Part shown: positions 11,055 through 22,947 of the stretch, piece after piece | Position numbering within the stretch: position 1 is the stretch's first letter | How the letters are laid out: each line of letters begins with the position of its first letter | Assembly: GCA_037576215.1 (NCBI GenBank) | Contig: JBANDB010000001.1 | Span: 3,968,001-4,032,000 of the forward strand | Length of the DNA: 64,000 bases | From: Armillaria gallica | Taxonomy: Eukaryota; Basidiomycota; Agaricomycetes; Agaricales; Physalacriaceae | Direction of reading: 5' to 3' | The notes under the pieces: model-generated | Databases searched by the model: none | What the model was told of the DNA's origin: nothing | What the model saw: only the letters and a program-made list of their open reading frames with translations | Position numbers and translations under genes: made by a program

Positions 11055-13148
11055 CTATGATGTTTTGATCTTCATGTGTACAGACTTAGCCCGGGTTAAC
11101 TGGTCATATCCTTTTTTTAACGGCCAATGAGGACGTCGAATGTCGTGATTGATGATTACTAAACGCACCGAATTTACTGAGACTGACGCCTCTACCACTA
11201 TCCTTTACACCAGTCCAAGCCAGTGCGGGATCCAAAAAGTCACACCTACCGATAAGTCAGCAACGCTTCTATTGCTCTGCATGATATCACACCCACCTAT
11301 TCAGGAAGACTGTTCCGGTTTCTAGTTCATCAACAAACTTCAAGAATGCCTCCTCGGAGGTCGGATTAGCAGACGCGTTAGTCCATACGGATGCTGTGAG
11401 TCCATATGGAGAGTCGTTCATGAGCTTGATGGCTTCCTCGTCAGAAGAGACTTTTTGTATTCCGACAATAGGACCGAATGTTTCTTCCTACGGACAATCT
11501 GTGAGCACGACAGCACAAGCATCGTCTTCAGAATCTACCATCATGACATCCATACCTAGAATTGAATTTCACGTTATCTGAGAATTTATATAAATAAATA
11601 GACCCCTACTCACTATGATTCACATCGACTAGAACCTGAGGCGCAACATAGGTAGTCCCGCTGCGAAAACTTTCAGGACTGCACTTGACAAACACAGGGT
11701 GTAGACACTCACACTTTCGCCATTGGGAATAAATCTTCCGGGATAAGCGTCTTTGCCCCAGCTTTCACTGAAAGAAGGTCATAAGAGTGTAGATGATGAA
11801 GCAGACTCGACGTACCCGCGTCAGAAACTTGTTTCCGGATTCTCTCAGCGCTAGCTAAAGAAACAACAGGACCTAGATTGGTTTCGGGCAGTGTGGGATC
11901 TCCTAGTTTATAACCCTGTAAAGAACCATTAACACATGCAGTCTAGCTCCGTTAACACGCATATACCTTGACCAGCTTCACATAGCCTTCTACAAAAGCA
12001 TCATATACTGCTTCGTGTACGTAGATTCTCTGAGTGCAAGGAGATGTGTGAAACAACAGCGGCACGGGGAAAATTCATGCTTACCTCGATGGCGCAGCAA
12101 CTTTGACCAGAGTTGAATAGAGCCCCTTCATTTCATTAGCCTTACGTGTATTGAGTCTACGAAACCTTACCGTCGACCAGCTCTCCGATTGTGTAATTCA
12201 AATCCGCGTCGGGTCGTACGTAGGCAGGATCCTTTCCTCCAAGCTAATGGCATCTCGAATGAGTGACTGTGAATGAGTAGTATTTTCACACACCTCCAAA
12301 CCTACACCTTTGAAACCTTTGGCCTGTACTGCAGCTTCCTCGACTGCCCGGCCACCTATAACACTGCCGGTGAATGACACAAAGTCGACGGAAGGATGCT
12401 GAACGGCACGAGAGGTCAACGCGGGAGACATGTGAACAACCTGGATAATATCTTTGGGAACACCTGCCCGAGTCAACGCAAGCGCAAAACGCTCAGCGGT
12501 GAGAGGCGTTTGGGGTGAAGGTTTCAGGATGACCGCGTTCCCAGCGATAATGGCTGGGAGAACGGCATTGATTGAGACAAGATAAGGATAACTATCATTT
12601 CATTTATTAGTTCTCGTGTAAGTCAGCTGGAAGAGTGTGCGTACTTCCAAGGTGCGACGACAAGGACGACACCCAGAGGTGTACGTTTGATGTATCGTCG
12701 GAAACCAGGCTTGTCAGTGTCAGCTAGACTGACATCGGCGAGTGCGCTTTCTGCGATGGATGACATATAATTAGCGCGGTCGAGGAATCCACGAACTTCT
12801 CCAGCGCATTGCGACACTGGCCTGGTAACCAAGTGAATAAGGAAAAGGCGATCCAAGATTTCTGAAGCTCACCTGCCCATTTGCAGAGTCAGTTCCATAG
12901 GGAGATCTTCGCTCAATGCCTTGAATTCATCCTGGAACGCTAGTCAGAGTAAGATCCAAAGAGATGTGGAAGCAACGCACGATGAATTTGTACCCAATCG
13001 CGATTCTCTCCTTTAGCGGAACCTTGCTCCATGTTTTCTGGGCCTTTGAGGCAATGGTAATGAATCCATCAAGCTCTTGCTCCGAGGGATAAGTACGCGT
13101 AACGAGCGGCTGCTGTGAATGGGGGATTATTGTCGTCTGCACGGACAT
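11055..13148 (-). CDS. Aldehyde dehydrogenase (NAD(P)+-dependent, ALDH superfamily)
   Basis: Oxidises aldehydes to acids. The start MSVQTTIIPHSQQPLVTRTY is at 13148. Spliced blocks in order: ASKAQKTWSKVPLKERI, VSQCAGEVRGFLDRANYM, GFRRYIKRTPLGVVLVVAPW, the cofactor region AGNAVILKPSPQTPLTAERF, HPSVDFVSFTGS, the catalytic Glu region GFKGVGLELGGKDPAYVRPD, the catalytic Cys in GALFNSGQSCCAIERIYV, GPVVSLASAERIRKQV, EETFGPIVGIQKV, and the C-terminus FLDPALAWTGVKDSGRGVSL followed by FDQLTRAKSVHMKIKTS. All essential ALDH motifs are present and about ten short introns are needed. The motif order and SGQSCCAIERI resemble semialdehyde/aromatic-type ALDHs of fungi, but the substrate is open. It is divergent from the proteasome gene, with 180 bp between start codons. 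Confidence 0.93.
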
Positions 13149-13328
13149 GATAGATAGTGGTCAAGATGGGAGTCAAATTCCGTGTCGAGGAGTAGGCCGT
13201 CGGGGAAGGTGTCGACCAGAGATTAGATCGGGCCGGGATGACCGGCATAATCTCCGGATGTCACGTGGTAAAAAGTACGCGTACCCTCCAGGATCACACG
13301 CAAGCTCTTTCTTTCCTCATTAACGGCC
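13149..13328. promoter_or_regulatory. Divergent promoter shared by ALDH (-) and proteasome beta-2 (+)
   Basis: 180 bp separate the two start codons. A CACGTG E-box is at 13262-13267. No canonical PACE element (GGTGGCAAA) was found, although CGTGGTAAAA next to the E-box resembles it loosely. Shared regulation is inference from spacing. Confidence 0.4.
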
Positions 13329-14348
13329 ATGGCGAGCTCTTCCGTCTACTCTTCCACCGGTTTCGATTTTTCCAATCAAATAAGGTGAAGTATCTCCTCG
13401 TATTTCATACTAATGGCTCACAGGTCTTGTATAGAAACAACTTCCTGAGCGAGAAGGGAATACCATTGCCCAAGGCCACCAGTACCGGTACAACTATCGT
13501 AGGATGCCTTTTTGAGGATGGAATTGTTCTCGGTGCAGATACACGGGCTACCGAAGGCCCTATTGTCGCGGATAAAAATTGTGAAAAGGTACGTCGCACC
13601 TGTGGACTTCATCCTGCTGCAAACTGAGGGCTTGGTAGATCCACTATATCTCAGAATCAATTAGATGCTGCGGTGCTGGTACAGCCGCTGATACCGAATT
13701 CACGACGGCGCTTATATCCTCCAATATGGAGCTCCATGCCCTCCATACTGGTCGCAAACCGCGAGTGGTGACGGCGATGACGATGTTGAAGCAGATGCTG
13801 TTCCAGTGAGTATTGCTATGTGGCCCTTCATTTGCGCCCTTAACTCTGGGCAGATACGAAGGTCACATCGGTGCTGCTCTCGTCCTTGGTGGCGTAGACG
13901 CTACCGGTCCCAACCTTTTCACCATCCATCCACATGGGTCGACTGACAAACTTCCTTACGTGACAATGGGATCCGGAAGTCTTGCTGCAATGGCCGTTTT
14001 TGAGAGTAGCTGGCGGCCGAACATGTCGGTGAGTGTCCTGCATTTTATGCCAAGGACCATCTATTGAGGGTCTCGCAGCGCGACGAAGCTCTCACCCTCG
14101 TCAAGCATGCCATTTCTGCCGGTATTTTCAACGACCTTGGCTCTGGATCCAATGTCGACGCGTGCATCATCACGGCCACTCACACTGAGATGCTTCGCAA
14201 CGTGGAGATGCCCAACCAGCGTGTAGAGAAGGAGAGGCAATACGGTTTCCGACGTGGCACGACGGCATGGAAGCGCGAGACTGTCAAGAGTTTGATTGTG
14301 GACGAGGAAATCACGCACGTAGTAGCCGAGGCTATGGACACGACTTAG
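13329..14348 (+). CDS. PUP1: 20S proteasome subunit beta type-2 (PSMB7/Pup1 class)
   Basis: Catalytic trypsin-like subunit of the 20S core. The start [19 protein letters not shown] joins [14 protein letters not shown] after an intron at 13385-13434. A propeptide precedes [14 protein letters not shown], where Thr1 of the mature enzyme follows Gly, as expected for autocatalytic cleavage. The conserved blocks [59 protein letters not shown] and [19 protein letters not shown] are intact. Lys and Asp active-site partners ([15 protein letters not shown]) are present. The C-terminal extension has [19 protein letters not shown], typical of beta-2 tails that wrap beta-3. Introns also fall after CEK, LFQ and NMS. 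Length and motifs indicate an intact housekeeping gene. Confidence 0.96.
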
Positions 14349-14484
14349 TTTGCATATAATGAAACTTTCTCTGTATCAATTTATCTTTCAGCAACCTTGC
14401 ACGCTGGTGGAGACATAAGAATAAGAACGAAGTACAAACAATACGTAGGATATATACAGCAAGCGCATTATACTTCACTCCCGT

Positions 14485-15152
14485 TCAAAAACCTCTTCGT
14501 GACACAAAGTTCTCCAGGTCCTGGGAAGTAGCAACGCCCAGCACGAATTTGCGCTGGTAGTCCGTGACTATTACAGCATGGCGATGTCAGAAAACAAGTT
14601 GCAAGAACAGACGAGACGGTCGCACCTAGAGCAAATATATTGTCCTGAAGAAAAGCCTCGAGTTCGGCCAGAGGCGTAGCGGGCGTTATCAGAGTGTACG
14701 GCTCCGTCGTTTTGCGCTTGAACTTGGTCATGTACTGGCTAATGCGGTCGTCCTCAAGGCCTCCGATTCAGTATATCATATATGCAGACTACAAGCTGGA
14801 GACATACCGGGTTCGCTTTCCCTGCTTCCCATTCCTGCTTCAGCTTCGCTACATCCAGATATCCTAGAGGTTTTCGATCTCGGTCCAGGACGCTGTACGG
14901 AAATCTTCAGCATCTACGCCACCAGTAGCGGGAGAAAGACGCACGGAATATGTGAGAAATCGCGGTCGTAGGCGAGCCCGATGGCACGTGAGATAACCTC
15001 GGTAGAAGGCAGGGCAAAGGCTGGCGGTAGCTGCAAGTCCTGTAATTGATGACTCTCATTAGAACCGGGGATGCATTCACGATCGAATCAAAGCTTACTT
15101 CGACTACGGCACCGCGAAATTTATCGTTAGTCGTGCTTTGTGTCGAAGACAT
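14485..15152 (-). CDS. Small CBS-domain-pair protein
   Basis: CBS pairs bind adenosyl ligands and usually regulate partners. The start MSSTQSTTNDKFRGAVVE is at 15152; after an intron it continues DLQLPPAFALPSTEVISRAI, GLAYDRDFSHIPVRLSPATG, a GYLDVAKLKQEWEAG-like segment, then MTKFKRKTTEPYTLITPATP, LAELEAFLQDNIFALVTDYQ and RKFVLGVATSQDLENFVSRR, ending GF. The IPVRLSPATGG...GYLDV and VTDYQRKFVLGVAT segments are the two beta-strand/turn signatures of CBS motifs. It is a small protein of about 180 residues, like fungal stand-alone CBS proteins. The 3' end converges on the proteasome gene, with 136 bp between the stops. The domain call is good; the biological role is unknown. Confidence 0.75.
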
Positions 15153-15558
15153 TTGTGAGATGGAGGAGAGAAGAAGAGAGGGATGGCAGAGGAAACCCCA
15201 ACTGGTGGAATGTGAGTATATGCAAGTCCGAAACTACTGTCTGGTACTCGTTGTTGTTTTCCCCTTTTGGAATTAAGATGGATAAGTCTATTAAATAAAT
15301 ATATAAATTATGTTATCTGATTAAGTAATCAAATAATTACTGTCCAGCTAAATAATTAAATAATTAAATAAATCAGAACTGACATGCCGCTTCGGCTGGT
15401 TTACATTGCTGCTTCAACAAAAAAAAGTTGGTTCCATGGTACAATGGCCTACAGTGCTACATTGTCTGCTTTCTGCGCCACCTATTACATGCTATGTCTA
15501 TATAAACAGCTTTTTGGTGTAAAATCTGCATTTCCCTCCTTCACTTCTACTGATTTCG
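15153..15558. promoter_or_regulatory. AT-rich divergent spacer with a TATA box
   Basis: A very AT-rich tract with a repeated AATTAAATAA unit covers about 15285-15375. TATATAAA at 15499-15506 lies 52-60 bp before the F-box-like gene ATG on +, a plausible TATA position. Confidence 0.45.
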
Positions 15559-17203
15559 ATGATGGACTCTGACTACGACATGGACTGGTGCGTTACAAAA
15601 GCCTTTCACTTCATCGTTTCTCAACAGCCTTCTACGTAGCCTCGAGGTGGTACAGTCACACGAAGTGCAACCTCCAGCCAAGAACTACATTGACAACCTT
15701 CCGAATGAAATCCTGCTCGAAATCTTCGCGTTTGGCGCGCTCGGCAGCTCTGACACTGCTTTTGCCTTCCGAGTATCGACCACATGCGTGCTATGGCGCT
15801 CCTTGGCCATTAGCGAAGCGCGTCTCTGGACTTCTCTGACTGTCACCGGTACCACAGCTTGTATCCCAGAGCCAAGACACGCCGTGGACGCCTTGGACAC
15901 TGCAGAGGTAATGTTTCCTCGAGAGACCCTCATCCTCGAGCGCTCGGCCGATCTGGATGTTGACGTCGAAATTCACGTCGATTCACACATCATGGGATTC
16001 ATGCCAGGCGCGACCCAGATCCCCTCCTGCTTCACCAACACGCACTTCCTATACCTCTCTTGCCTCCTCGCCTCTCATGCTTTTCATATCCGATCGTTCT
16101 TCGCGAGCACACGGGACTTCCGATTTATTACTTCGCTCTGCATGGAGTTTCGTTGGATCGCCATGCCGCGTTTGAAGAAGTTGGTGTTGTCATGCTTGGC
16201 AGACAACATTGCGTCCAATTTATCCTTTAGTGAGGAATACGAAGTAGATCCGATTCATGTGCTCGAATACTCGACCGAGGGCATCCAACCGTCTTCTCAA
16301 GAACTACAGCGTTGGAGCGGCGCGTTATATCCCCTTCTCAAAGACGTGCAGTGTTCCGGCGTTCCCTATGATTGGAATTTGTTCTCCGCTTCAAATTTAC
16401 AGAACTTGTGTCTATCGTACCAGCCTTGGGGCGACCGACCTTCAATAGAGACCTTATACGGCGTCCTTTCGAACAGTATGAACACCCTCGAAAGTCTCGT
16501 ACTTACCTGTGTTGTCGACGTTATTTTTGGATCGCCGCCACCCGCAATCCGTCTGGTATTACCCCGTGTTCAAAATTTGACGCTTGGATACGCAGTCTCT
16601 CAAGAGGTCCAAGTACTTCTGCGAGCCTTTGAATTTCCCGCTATCAACAAGCTCATTATCCAACCTTCTGAAGCCGCAATGGGAACTGCCGACGTCTTTA
16701 TCAACGTAATGAACTACCTCCCGCTAGGCCAGTTACAGATTCTCGAACTCTGGGCTATTTATTTTGGCTCAGTCTTCCCTGGACCCGACCCGGAACTCGT
16801 GAAGGAGGGCAGTATTGCTGAAGAAGCGCTGCCTGTCACTCTCCAATTCATACGCCGACTGACGTCTCTCCGCGTGCTCTTGCTGCACTTTCCTTGCAGC
16901 GGATTCCTGAAGTATATGAACTACCCCGTCACTCGCCCCAAGGATGGAACCGAGCTCTCTCCGAATAAGGCTGTGAACATGGCCGGACTTAGGGGACTGT
17001 TAATACACTCGCAGCATCCGCATATTGACCGTGGTGTAGTGTCATTTCTACGCGAGCGATTAGAGCAGGGAACTGTGAATGGGGCGTACGTGGGACCAGT
17101 GATGAGCGCCATGACTTTGTTCCTTTCGCAGGCGTCCCAGGAAGAGATCGAGAGCCTTGGCGACTTAAAGTTGGCAGAGGAAAAGCGCCTGGAGTATTTC
17201 TAA
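15559..17203 (+). CDS. F-box-like / LRR-type protein
   Basis: The first exon encodes MMDSDYDMDC and joins LEVVQSHEVQPPAK after an intron with a GTGCGT donor and a TACGTAG acceptor. The next segment, NYIDNLPNEILLEIFAFGAL, is an F-box-like LPxEILxxIF motif followed by VSTTCVLWRSLAISEARLW, the usual second half. F-box proteins recruit substrates to SCF ubiquitin ligases through Skp1. The remainder of about 430 residues has leucine-rich, irregularly repeated segments (LKDVQCSGVP, LQNLCLSYQPW, LESLVLTCVV, VQNLTLGYAV, LQILELWAIYF, LTSLRVLLLHF), consistent with a degenerate LRR substrate-binding domain. Such genes are highly multiplied in agaricomycetes. After the first intron it is a single long exon. 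Confidence 0.72.
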
Positions 17204-17394
17204 TAATCATACATTCTACATACATTGTCCTATTCCTACCGCTATGAATCTTGTACTATTTTGTCATGACAACAATTTAGCGCATATTTAAAAAAAAAAA
17301 AAGGAAGGTATCCCTAAGGAAAAGGGGAGGTCAATTTACTCTGAGCCTGCCCAACGCCAATATCTACATGTCTTGTTCCGCTTCTTGTTTTACA

Positions 17395-19232
17395 TCAAAC
17401 TAGGTCACACCGCGTCTTTGCTGCAGGCATGGGGGGAGGCCGTTCCAGAGCCGAAGCCAAGCGTCCGCGGTCCGAATACGATGGCGGTAAGTCCACTACT
17501 GGCCCCCTGTCACGGTGTTGAACGTACGGCTGCGACTGAATTCGCACCAAACTACTCCCATCGAAAATACGAGACGACTGTACACCTGACGATGCGTACG
17601 CTGGGGAAAATTCAGAGAAGGACCGTAAACTCGCTACACCGTCAAGTCCGCGCTCTTCGCGAGACATTCCGAGGCCTTGGGGGTATCCGATAACGGTGAT
17701 CGACGATCGCTGGTCATTAAAAGGCGTGAGATCTTCCACCATTTTTGACCACTGCATTCCTTGACGTCGACGGCGCCAGATGAATAGGACGATGAGTATC
17801 CCAGCTACGAAAATTGCACCGCCGAAAAGCCCTCCAACCCCGGCGCGCACTGCGGTGGATTTGGCATGATTAGCGTTTCTGGAGACGAAGTAAGGAGTGT
17901 GTTTGCATAGTTTTGAAAAAAGGATAAACCACGCTACTTACACAGTTCCTGGAGCTAGACAATCTGTGGGACCAAAGGCACCAACATGCAAAGGTCCATT
18001 CACCCAGATCTTTCCTTCAGAGCTTACCATTGACATGAAGAATGGCATCGCACGGGACTAAAAGTTACAGATCCAGTTCTTACGGTGGATTTATTACTGG
18101 GAAAAACTTACAAGAGAAACTGTCCAAGTGATTGGATCCATGGTGTTTGAGGTCAAGTTGTATGGAGGATGGAGCGCAGGTGCAATCTGGATCTGGTCTT
18201 TAGCAAACGTACTAGGTTGACAGGCTATAATAGTATCGCTGGCTAACCGTGAGAGTGAATGGGGGGGTTCCTTCGTTGGGCGTCACAGATACATCGGTAC
18301 ACTGATATTTAAACCAACAGTCATTTGTGTAGACGGTCATATAATCGGAGAGAATTCTAATACCTGATTGATAAAACCATATTGGGACATAGGTCCGCTT
18401 GGCTGGGACACCGTCCCATTTGCAGACAGACCTGGGGAGGTGACGTTCGGGCAGCTAACATCCGTACCGTTCGAGTTCGGTATCATCGTGTACATGTCTT
18501 GGCATCCCCCCGCAACCCCGTTGGAATCAAACTGAAACCCCAAAATCAGATGGATAGATTTAATAAATCGTCATAGCACGCACCATACATATTTGATACT
18601 GGATTGTATCGAAGACATGAGATTCAAGTTTGACAGGATCATTGATATGGAAAACATGCCTGTGTCCCAGGGGCAAAAGGTACCGCCCAATCCTGCGAGA
18701 ATTTAGTCTCTGGAAACAATAATTAAAATGTAAAGCGATCATTACGCACAAAGCTCAGGTCGGGGGGGCTGCCAGCGTCGATAACGGTTGCCGCTATGCT
18801 CGTTCTATCCAATTGTGTCAGATATGGATCTGGAAGCGGAGGGACTTCTTACGATGTATACACCACAAGGGAGTACGGAGCGACGGGATTTTTTCTAGTA
18901 GATTGCTTTAGTAAGAATACCTTACATACCATAGAACCGTACCCAATAGCTGACTGGCGGCCCCATTCGATGTGGATGACTTCACATTGCTCTGGAGTCA
19001 TTAAGTCAGGCATTGTCGTAACCAAAGCAGCATCACTTACGAGTAAGGAGGATAGGGACCGGCTCATCCGCCTTATTATAATCGAAAAAGAAACCCTATG
19101 TCCCACAAGACTTGGATGAGCTCAAAACCTAAAGCATGCATACAAAGACCGCACTGGTTCCAAGAATGGTACAACCTCGGCGGCTGCAAAATGAATGACG
19201 ATAACAGTCCAAACCAGCAAGACAGTGAGCAT
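17395..19232 (-). CDS. Single-pass type I membrane protein with glycosylated ectodomain, function unknown
   Basis: Read from 19232: MLTVLLVWTVIVIHFAAA is a signal peptide. The ectodomain is spliced from many short exons (FFFDYNKADEPVPILL, EVIHIEWGRQSAIG, DAGSPPDLSFV, GVAGGCQDMYTMIPNSNGTD, VTSPGLSANGTVSQPSGPMS, TPPFTLTIAPALHPPYNLTS, TMDPITWTVSLSRAMPFFMS, GPLHVGAFGPTDCLAP) and has several N-glycosylation sequons. AGVGGLFGGAIFVAGILIVL is the transmembrane helix, followed at once by the stop-transfer RRRRQ. The cytoplasmic tail is Ser/Pro-rich and ends AAKTRCDLV, with a PPSYS motif. This architecture is very common among agaricomycete hypothetical cell-surface proteins. An alternative in-frame start at 19337 gives a worse signal peptide. 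Exon edges in the ectodomain are approximate. Confidence 0.65.
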
Positions 19233-20379
19233 GATGAGAAGGAAGGAATGGAAAAAGAAGGGTTGCTTACTTGCCAAGATATCGAGTTCTTGAATCTTTG
19301 ACGAAGCCACACTATTGGTCAGGACGTGCGGTATCACCGACTAAGAAAGGGTATCCATAGTCGAAGGATCACTTCATATATATTGATGTTTAACTAGATG
19401 CGTGAACTGTGGCTCTCGGCAAGGTTGGAGGACCGTTGATTGTTTTATTTACAACGCGTCAAGTTGGTAACTGCGAAAGAATCGGCGGTAAACGCCTGCC
19501 ATCACCTGCTGATCCACGAACACTTAGGTTGAGCATCTGCGTGATCAGATATGGGTACCAGTCAAGGAATTTTGGACAGGACTTCGTGTTTTATAGCTAT
19601 TTGGGGCCCTGCCACCTTGAACAGAGCATGTGCTCCATGCTGTTAAAAACCTGCGCAGCGATACAATCAGCGGTAATAATATCCATTTATGTGATTATCG
19701 TTCGCATACTGGGCAGTGTCGCGGTGGAGGCAATGCTCAAGAAGATGATGCCACTTGCTTTACAGCGTGCACGCACCTGCCACCGGGCTCAGCTCAATGC
19801 ACCGACTCTCGGAAGCGTCTTTTTTCCGTGTTCATAAAATTCAAAACATGATATGTCAACGTGTTGCATTTTCTCACCTTGTGAATTGAAGATAAACCGT
19901 CGCTTTATATCCAACTGCGCGACAGGTCAAAGCATGCGAGAGCGCATAGAACATCCCCGTACTGAGAGCTGGAAATTGCCATATGGGACATCGACTCGAC
20001 ACTGGCTTCGTACGCCGTACTTGGGAAGACTTGTAGCGTTTTGACTGGCCAACAACGATATGCCCCTGGGCAATCGGGGACATGACTCATACGGTTCTTC
20101 TACTAGTGCCTTTATCGAGAGAAGTGGATCCCACCGCTTGAACGCTGATCTGAACATTGCCTTTCATCAGCCTCCGATAACCGGCCACTTGCAGTGCACT
20201 CACCATTTCCCAACTTCTTGACAGACCATGCTTCCATTCTACATCGACACTCAGCGCAACCCCCTCCATCCATTAATAAATGTAACATTGATGAAGTAGA
20301 ACAGGTACAGATACATCTTAATACTTACTGATAGATTGCGTAGACCCAAGTAATACAAAAATAAATAGTCCGAAGATAT
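19233..20379. other. Intergenic, possibly a relic of a Cys-rich reading frame
   Basis: No gene is supported. On + around 19630-19851 a reading frame carries cysteines with the spacing seen in small secreted proteins (around HLCDYRSHTGQCRGGGN and DDATCFTACTH), but it has no signal peptide, no convincing splice partners and no recognisable family. It may be random or a decayed small secreted protein. Confidence 0.25.
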
Positions 20380-22836
20380 CTAAGCAAATGGGGACATGGA
20401 AGGCGATGACCTGAAAATAGAACCATCAGACCAGCAGCTAGGAGTAGAGCAAAAACCAGATACCTTTCGCTCTCCGTCCAAACAACTTCATCGACTCTTT
20501 TCTCCAGCCACTGAATAACGTCACCTCCAATGCCCTGGCTGTCGTACAACTCAAGTCGCTTCAGCCTAACAGGTGACAGACCATTAATGACGGTTCCTGT
20601 GGCACCACCATCGGGATTCCTGCCTTCCACGGCCTGAACAAGCTTTGCCCACCCCTCATGCCCATGACAACTTCTCAGCCCCAGCTCCTTTAGCTTAGGA
20701 CATAGCCATGCGTTAGCAACAACAGTGCTCCCTATCACCCCGATTGCCACCGCGCCGGTCATCATCTCCTCATCTGGCATGCCAAGCCCAGCCATGAGCA
20801 CATCCAAGTGCGAACCACCCACACGAAGGCTTTCCAGTTGGGGTAGATCATTCAGGAATAGCCATGACACGACGACACCTCCCGAGCCATAATAGAACGG
20901 CGGTGACGACGCAGATACTGTGTCTGGAATGGATGCCTCTGCGTGATGTCCAGTGCCGTAACCGTATGCGATCCCGAGGTGCTTAAGATTCATCGCTGTT
21001 GACGGCGTCTTTGCAAGAAGAGTTTGGATGTATTCCTCGATGGACTCCCGTGCTTCAATGTCCAAGTTCAACTCCTCGAGCTCCGGTAAGACGAGGGACT
21101 CGACAAGATTTGTGAGCATATAGTGCCCTCCTAGATTGAACTCCTTCAGACGGGGGAGTGTCAGCTGAGAGAGGGGTAGGATGGGAGGCAGCACTGTTTG
21201 GAAGTGAAGAGAGACGCGCTCGAGGGAATGTTGATTTGCGTGAAGGATATGAAGGATTTGGTTCAGAGGGTGTTGCGAAGCAGGTAGCGCGCGGAGGTTG
21301 AGGTTTCGAAGATTACTTTGAAAGAGAGGCGAAGACCACTTGAAAGGAATGAATTGTAAAGTAACGGTATCTAAAACTGGCACGACCTGCTTCGTGGACG
21401 GAGTGTTGGGAAGCCACGCCCAGTGATCAGGATAGTACACAGACTCTGCAGCTGACACTTCAAAGTGCTTTAACAAGGGAGCGTCGCCTACCAAAGGTAT
21501 TCAGAAACCTGACACGTGATAAGTTTTTGGAGCTCACCTGTAATTGATTTAAGAGCGAGCATGGAGGGGAATTGGCGGTCGAATCGGAACACAAATCGCT
21601 CCCAACGATGCATCTGTTCGACGAGGTAATAGACAGCGACGAAACCCCAGGGTGTACCACGACCCCAAGCTGACTTATCGCCGCGTGGACGATCGCTGGG
21701 ATACGATGGTGGAGAGGAAGGCACCCAGACATCATGACTGTGGTGCGATGACGGAGACATGGGTATGATAATGGGAGTATTCGCAGGGGGGAGCACGCCT
21801 GTAGGAGATATCATGTATGAAGGCCCCGAAGACGGAAATGACACTGGGTATAGGAACGAGCTTGGAGGTGAAGAGGACCGTCGCCGCCGCCGGCTACTAG
21901 TTGGAACATCATTCGTGCCCTTTGCGACATGGAGGTATATTTCGATGTCCAAAGGCACTGATGAGCCTGATCGCTCAAGCCATAGTCGAATGGTTTCCGG
22001 AGAGGAGGTAGGAGTTGTGACAAGGCGTATCTAGGAAACGATCAGAATCTGAAAGAGACGGGTAGACGCGATGAAAACATAGAAGAACGGAGGAAAAGCA
22101 ACGAAGAAAACGATATCATCGCGGTACGATCTATTTGCAAACGAAATGTCGTGCCGGTAGTGGCGTCAAGCTGCCATTGATGGAATCTCGTCTGCCAGAA
22201 CAGGACGAGACGGCGCCTCTTTCTGCCAACAGATCTCCAAGCCCAGGGACCCGAACGGTGGCGGAGATATCAGAGACCACGACCGGTCAATACAGGGACG
22301 CTGAAAATGAATGCATTGTCGACTAGATCCGCATGGCCGTGACTGGTGAGACAGCCGGACGTCTCAGAACCCCGAACGACGAAAAAGCACCGAAAGCTGC
22401 CACCGTATCTCCAGACCACGACCGAAGGAGGAAGAAGGATAGAACAACGGAAAGGAATACTCACTTTGGCCCATATCCGGGGCATTGCCAAAGCCAATCG
22501 TCTCCAGTCCACACAAACCGATGCTAGAACCCATGCACAGCAAGGATGGTCCTCAAAGCACCCATAGAAAACGTCCCGTAAAAGTTCTATCGGCAGACGT
22601 CTCATCGGTGAGATATATGCCTGAGTAGCGAGAATTTGCTCGTCGAGCTGGGTCTTTTCGCGCCGTAGGGCGTCGATGCGACACTGAGCCTCTTGAATTA
22701 CTTTGGCGAGATTCGCTTCCGCGTCGGATATTTCGGTGGCGAGAGCCTCCTGGGACCGTATGGATGTTTCCAGGCTGCTGCGAGCATCGGAAAGGCTCGA
22801 CATGGTGGGAGGATTAGGAAAAGGGAGGGGCAACAT
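20380..22836 (-). CDS. F-box domain protein with C-terminal LRR-like region
   Basis: The start MLPLPFPNPPTMSSLSDARS is at 22836. A coiled-coil (SQEALATEISDAEANLAKV...RREKTQLDEQILATQAYIS) leads into the F-box segment PMRRLPIELLRDVFYGCF, then CCAWVLASVCVDWRRLALAM and PRIWAK, a very typical agaricomycete F-box layout. A long intron (22031-22464, 434 nt) separates this from IRLVTTPTSSPETIRLWLER and SGSSVPLDIEIYLHVAKG. After another intron (about 21488-21538) GDAPLLKHFEVSAAESV begins a leucine-rich region (LRNLNLRALPAS, LKEFNLGGHYML, LEELNLDIEA, LKELGLRSCHG, LKRLELYDSQG) ending near VDEVVWTESER. The end is ambiguous: splicing at a GTATCT donor gives ...SSPSMSPFA with a stop at 20380, and reading through gives a stop at 20325. 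A hydrophilic Arg/Ser/Pro-rich loop (about 21700-21930) is inserted. Confidence 0.72.
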
Positions 22837-22947
22837 GGTGGTGGTTCAAAGTCAAGAATCGGCGTTGCTAAATCAGGGATGTAAAGTGACGTAATCATAT
22901 GCACCGGCTCCCCGCGCCTCGTTCTCCACCTCTCTCATCTCACCACC
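22837..22947. promoter_or_regulatory. 111-bp head-to-head promoter of F-box gene (-) and PMP3 gene (+)
   Basis: The two start codons are only 111 bp apart. TGACGTAA, a CRE/ATF-type half-palindrome, lies at 22887-22894, near the middle. The second PMP3 gene in this window also has TGACGTA upstream (54120-54126). Function is inferred. Confidence 0.45.

Noticed and set aside
19630..19851. Cysteine-containing plus-strand frame as a small secreted protein gene
   Set aside because: No signal peptide, no family and no splice support; kept only as a possible relic in the intergenic note.
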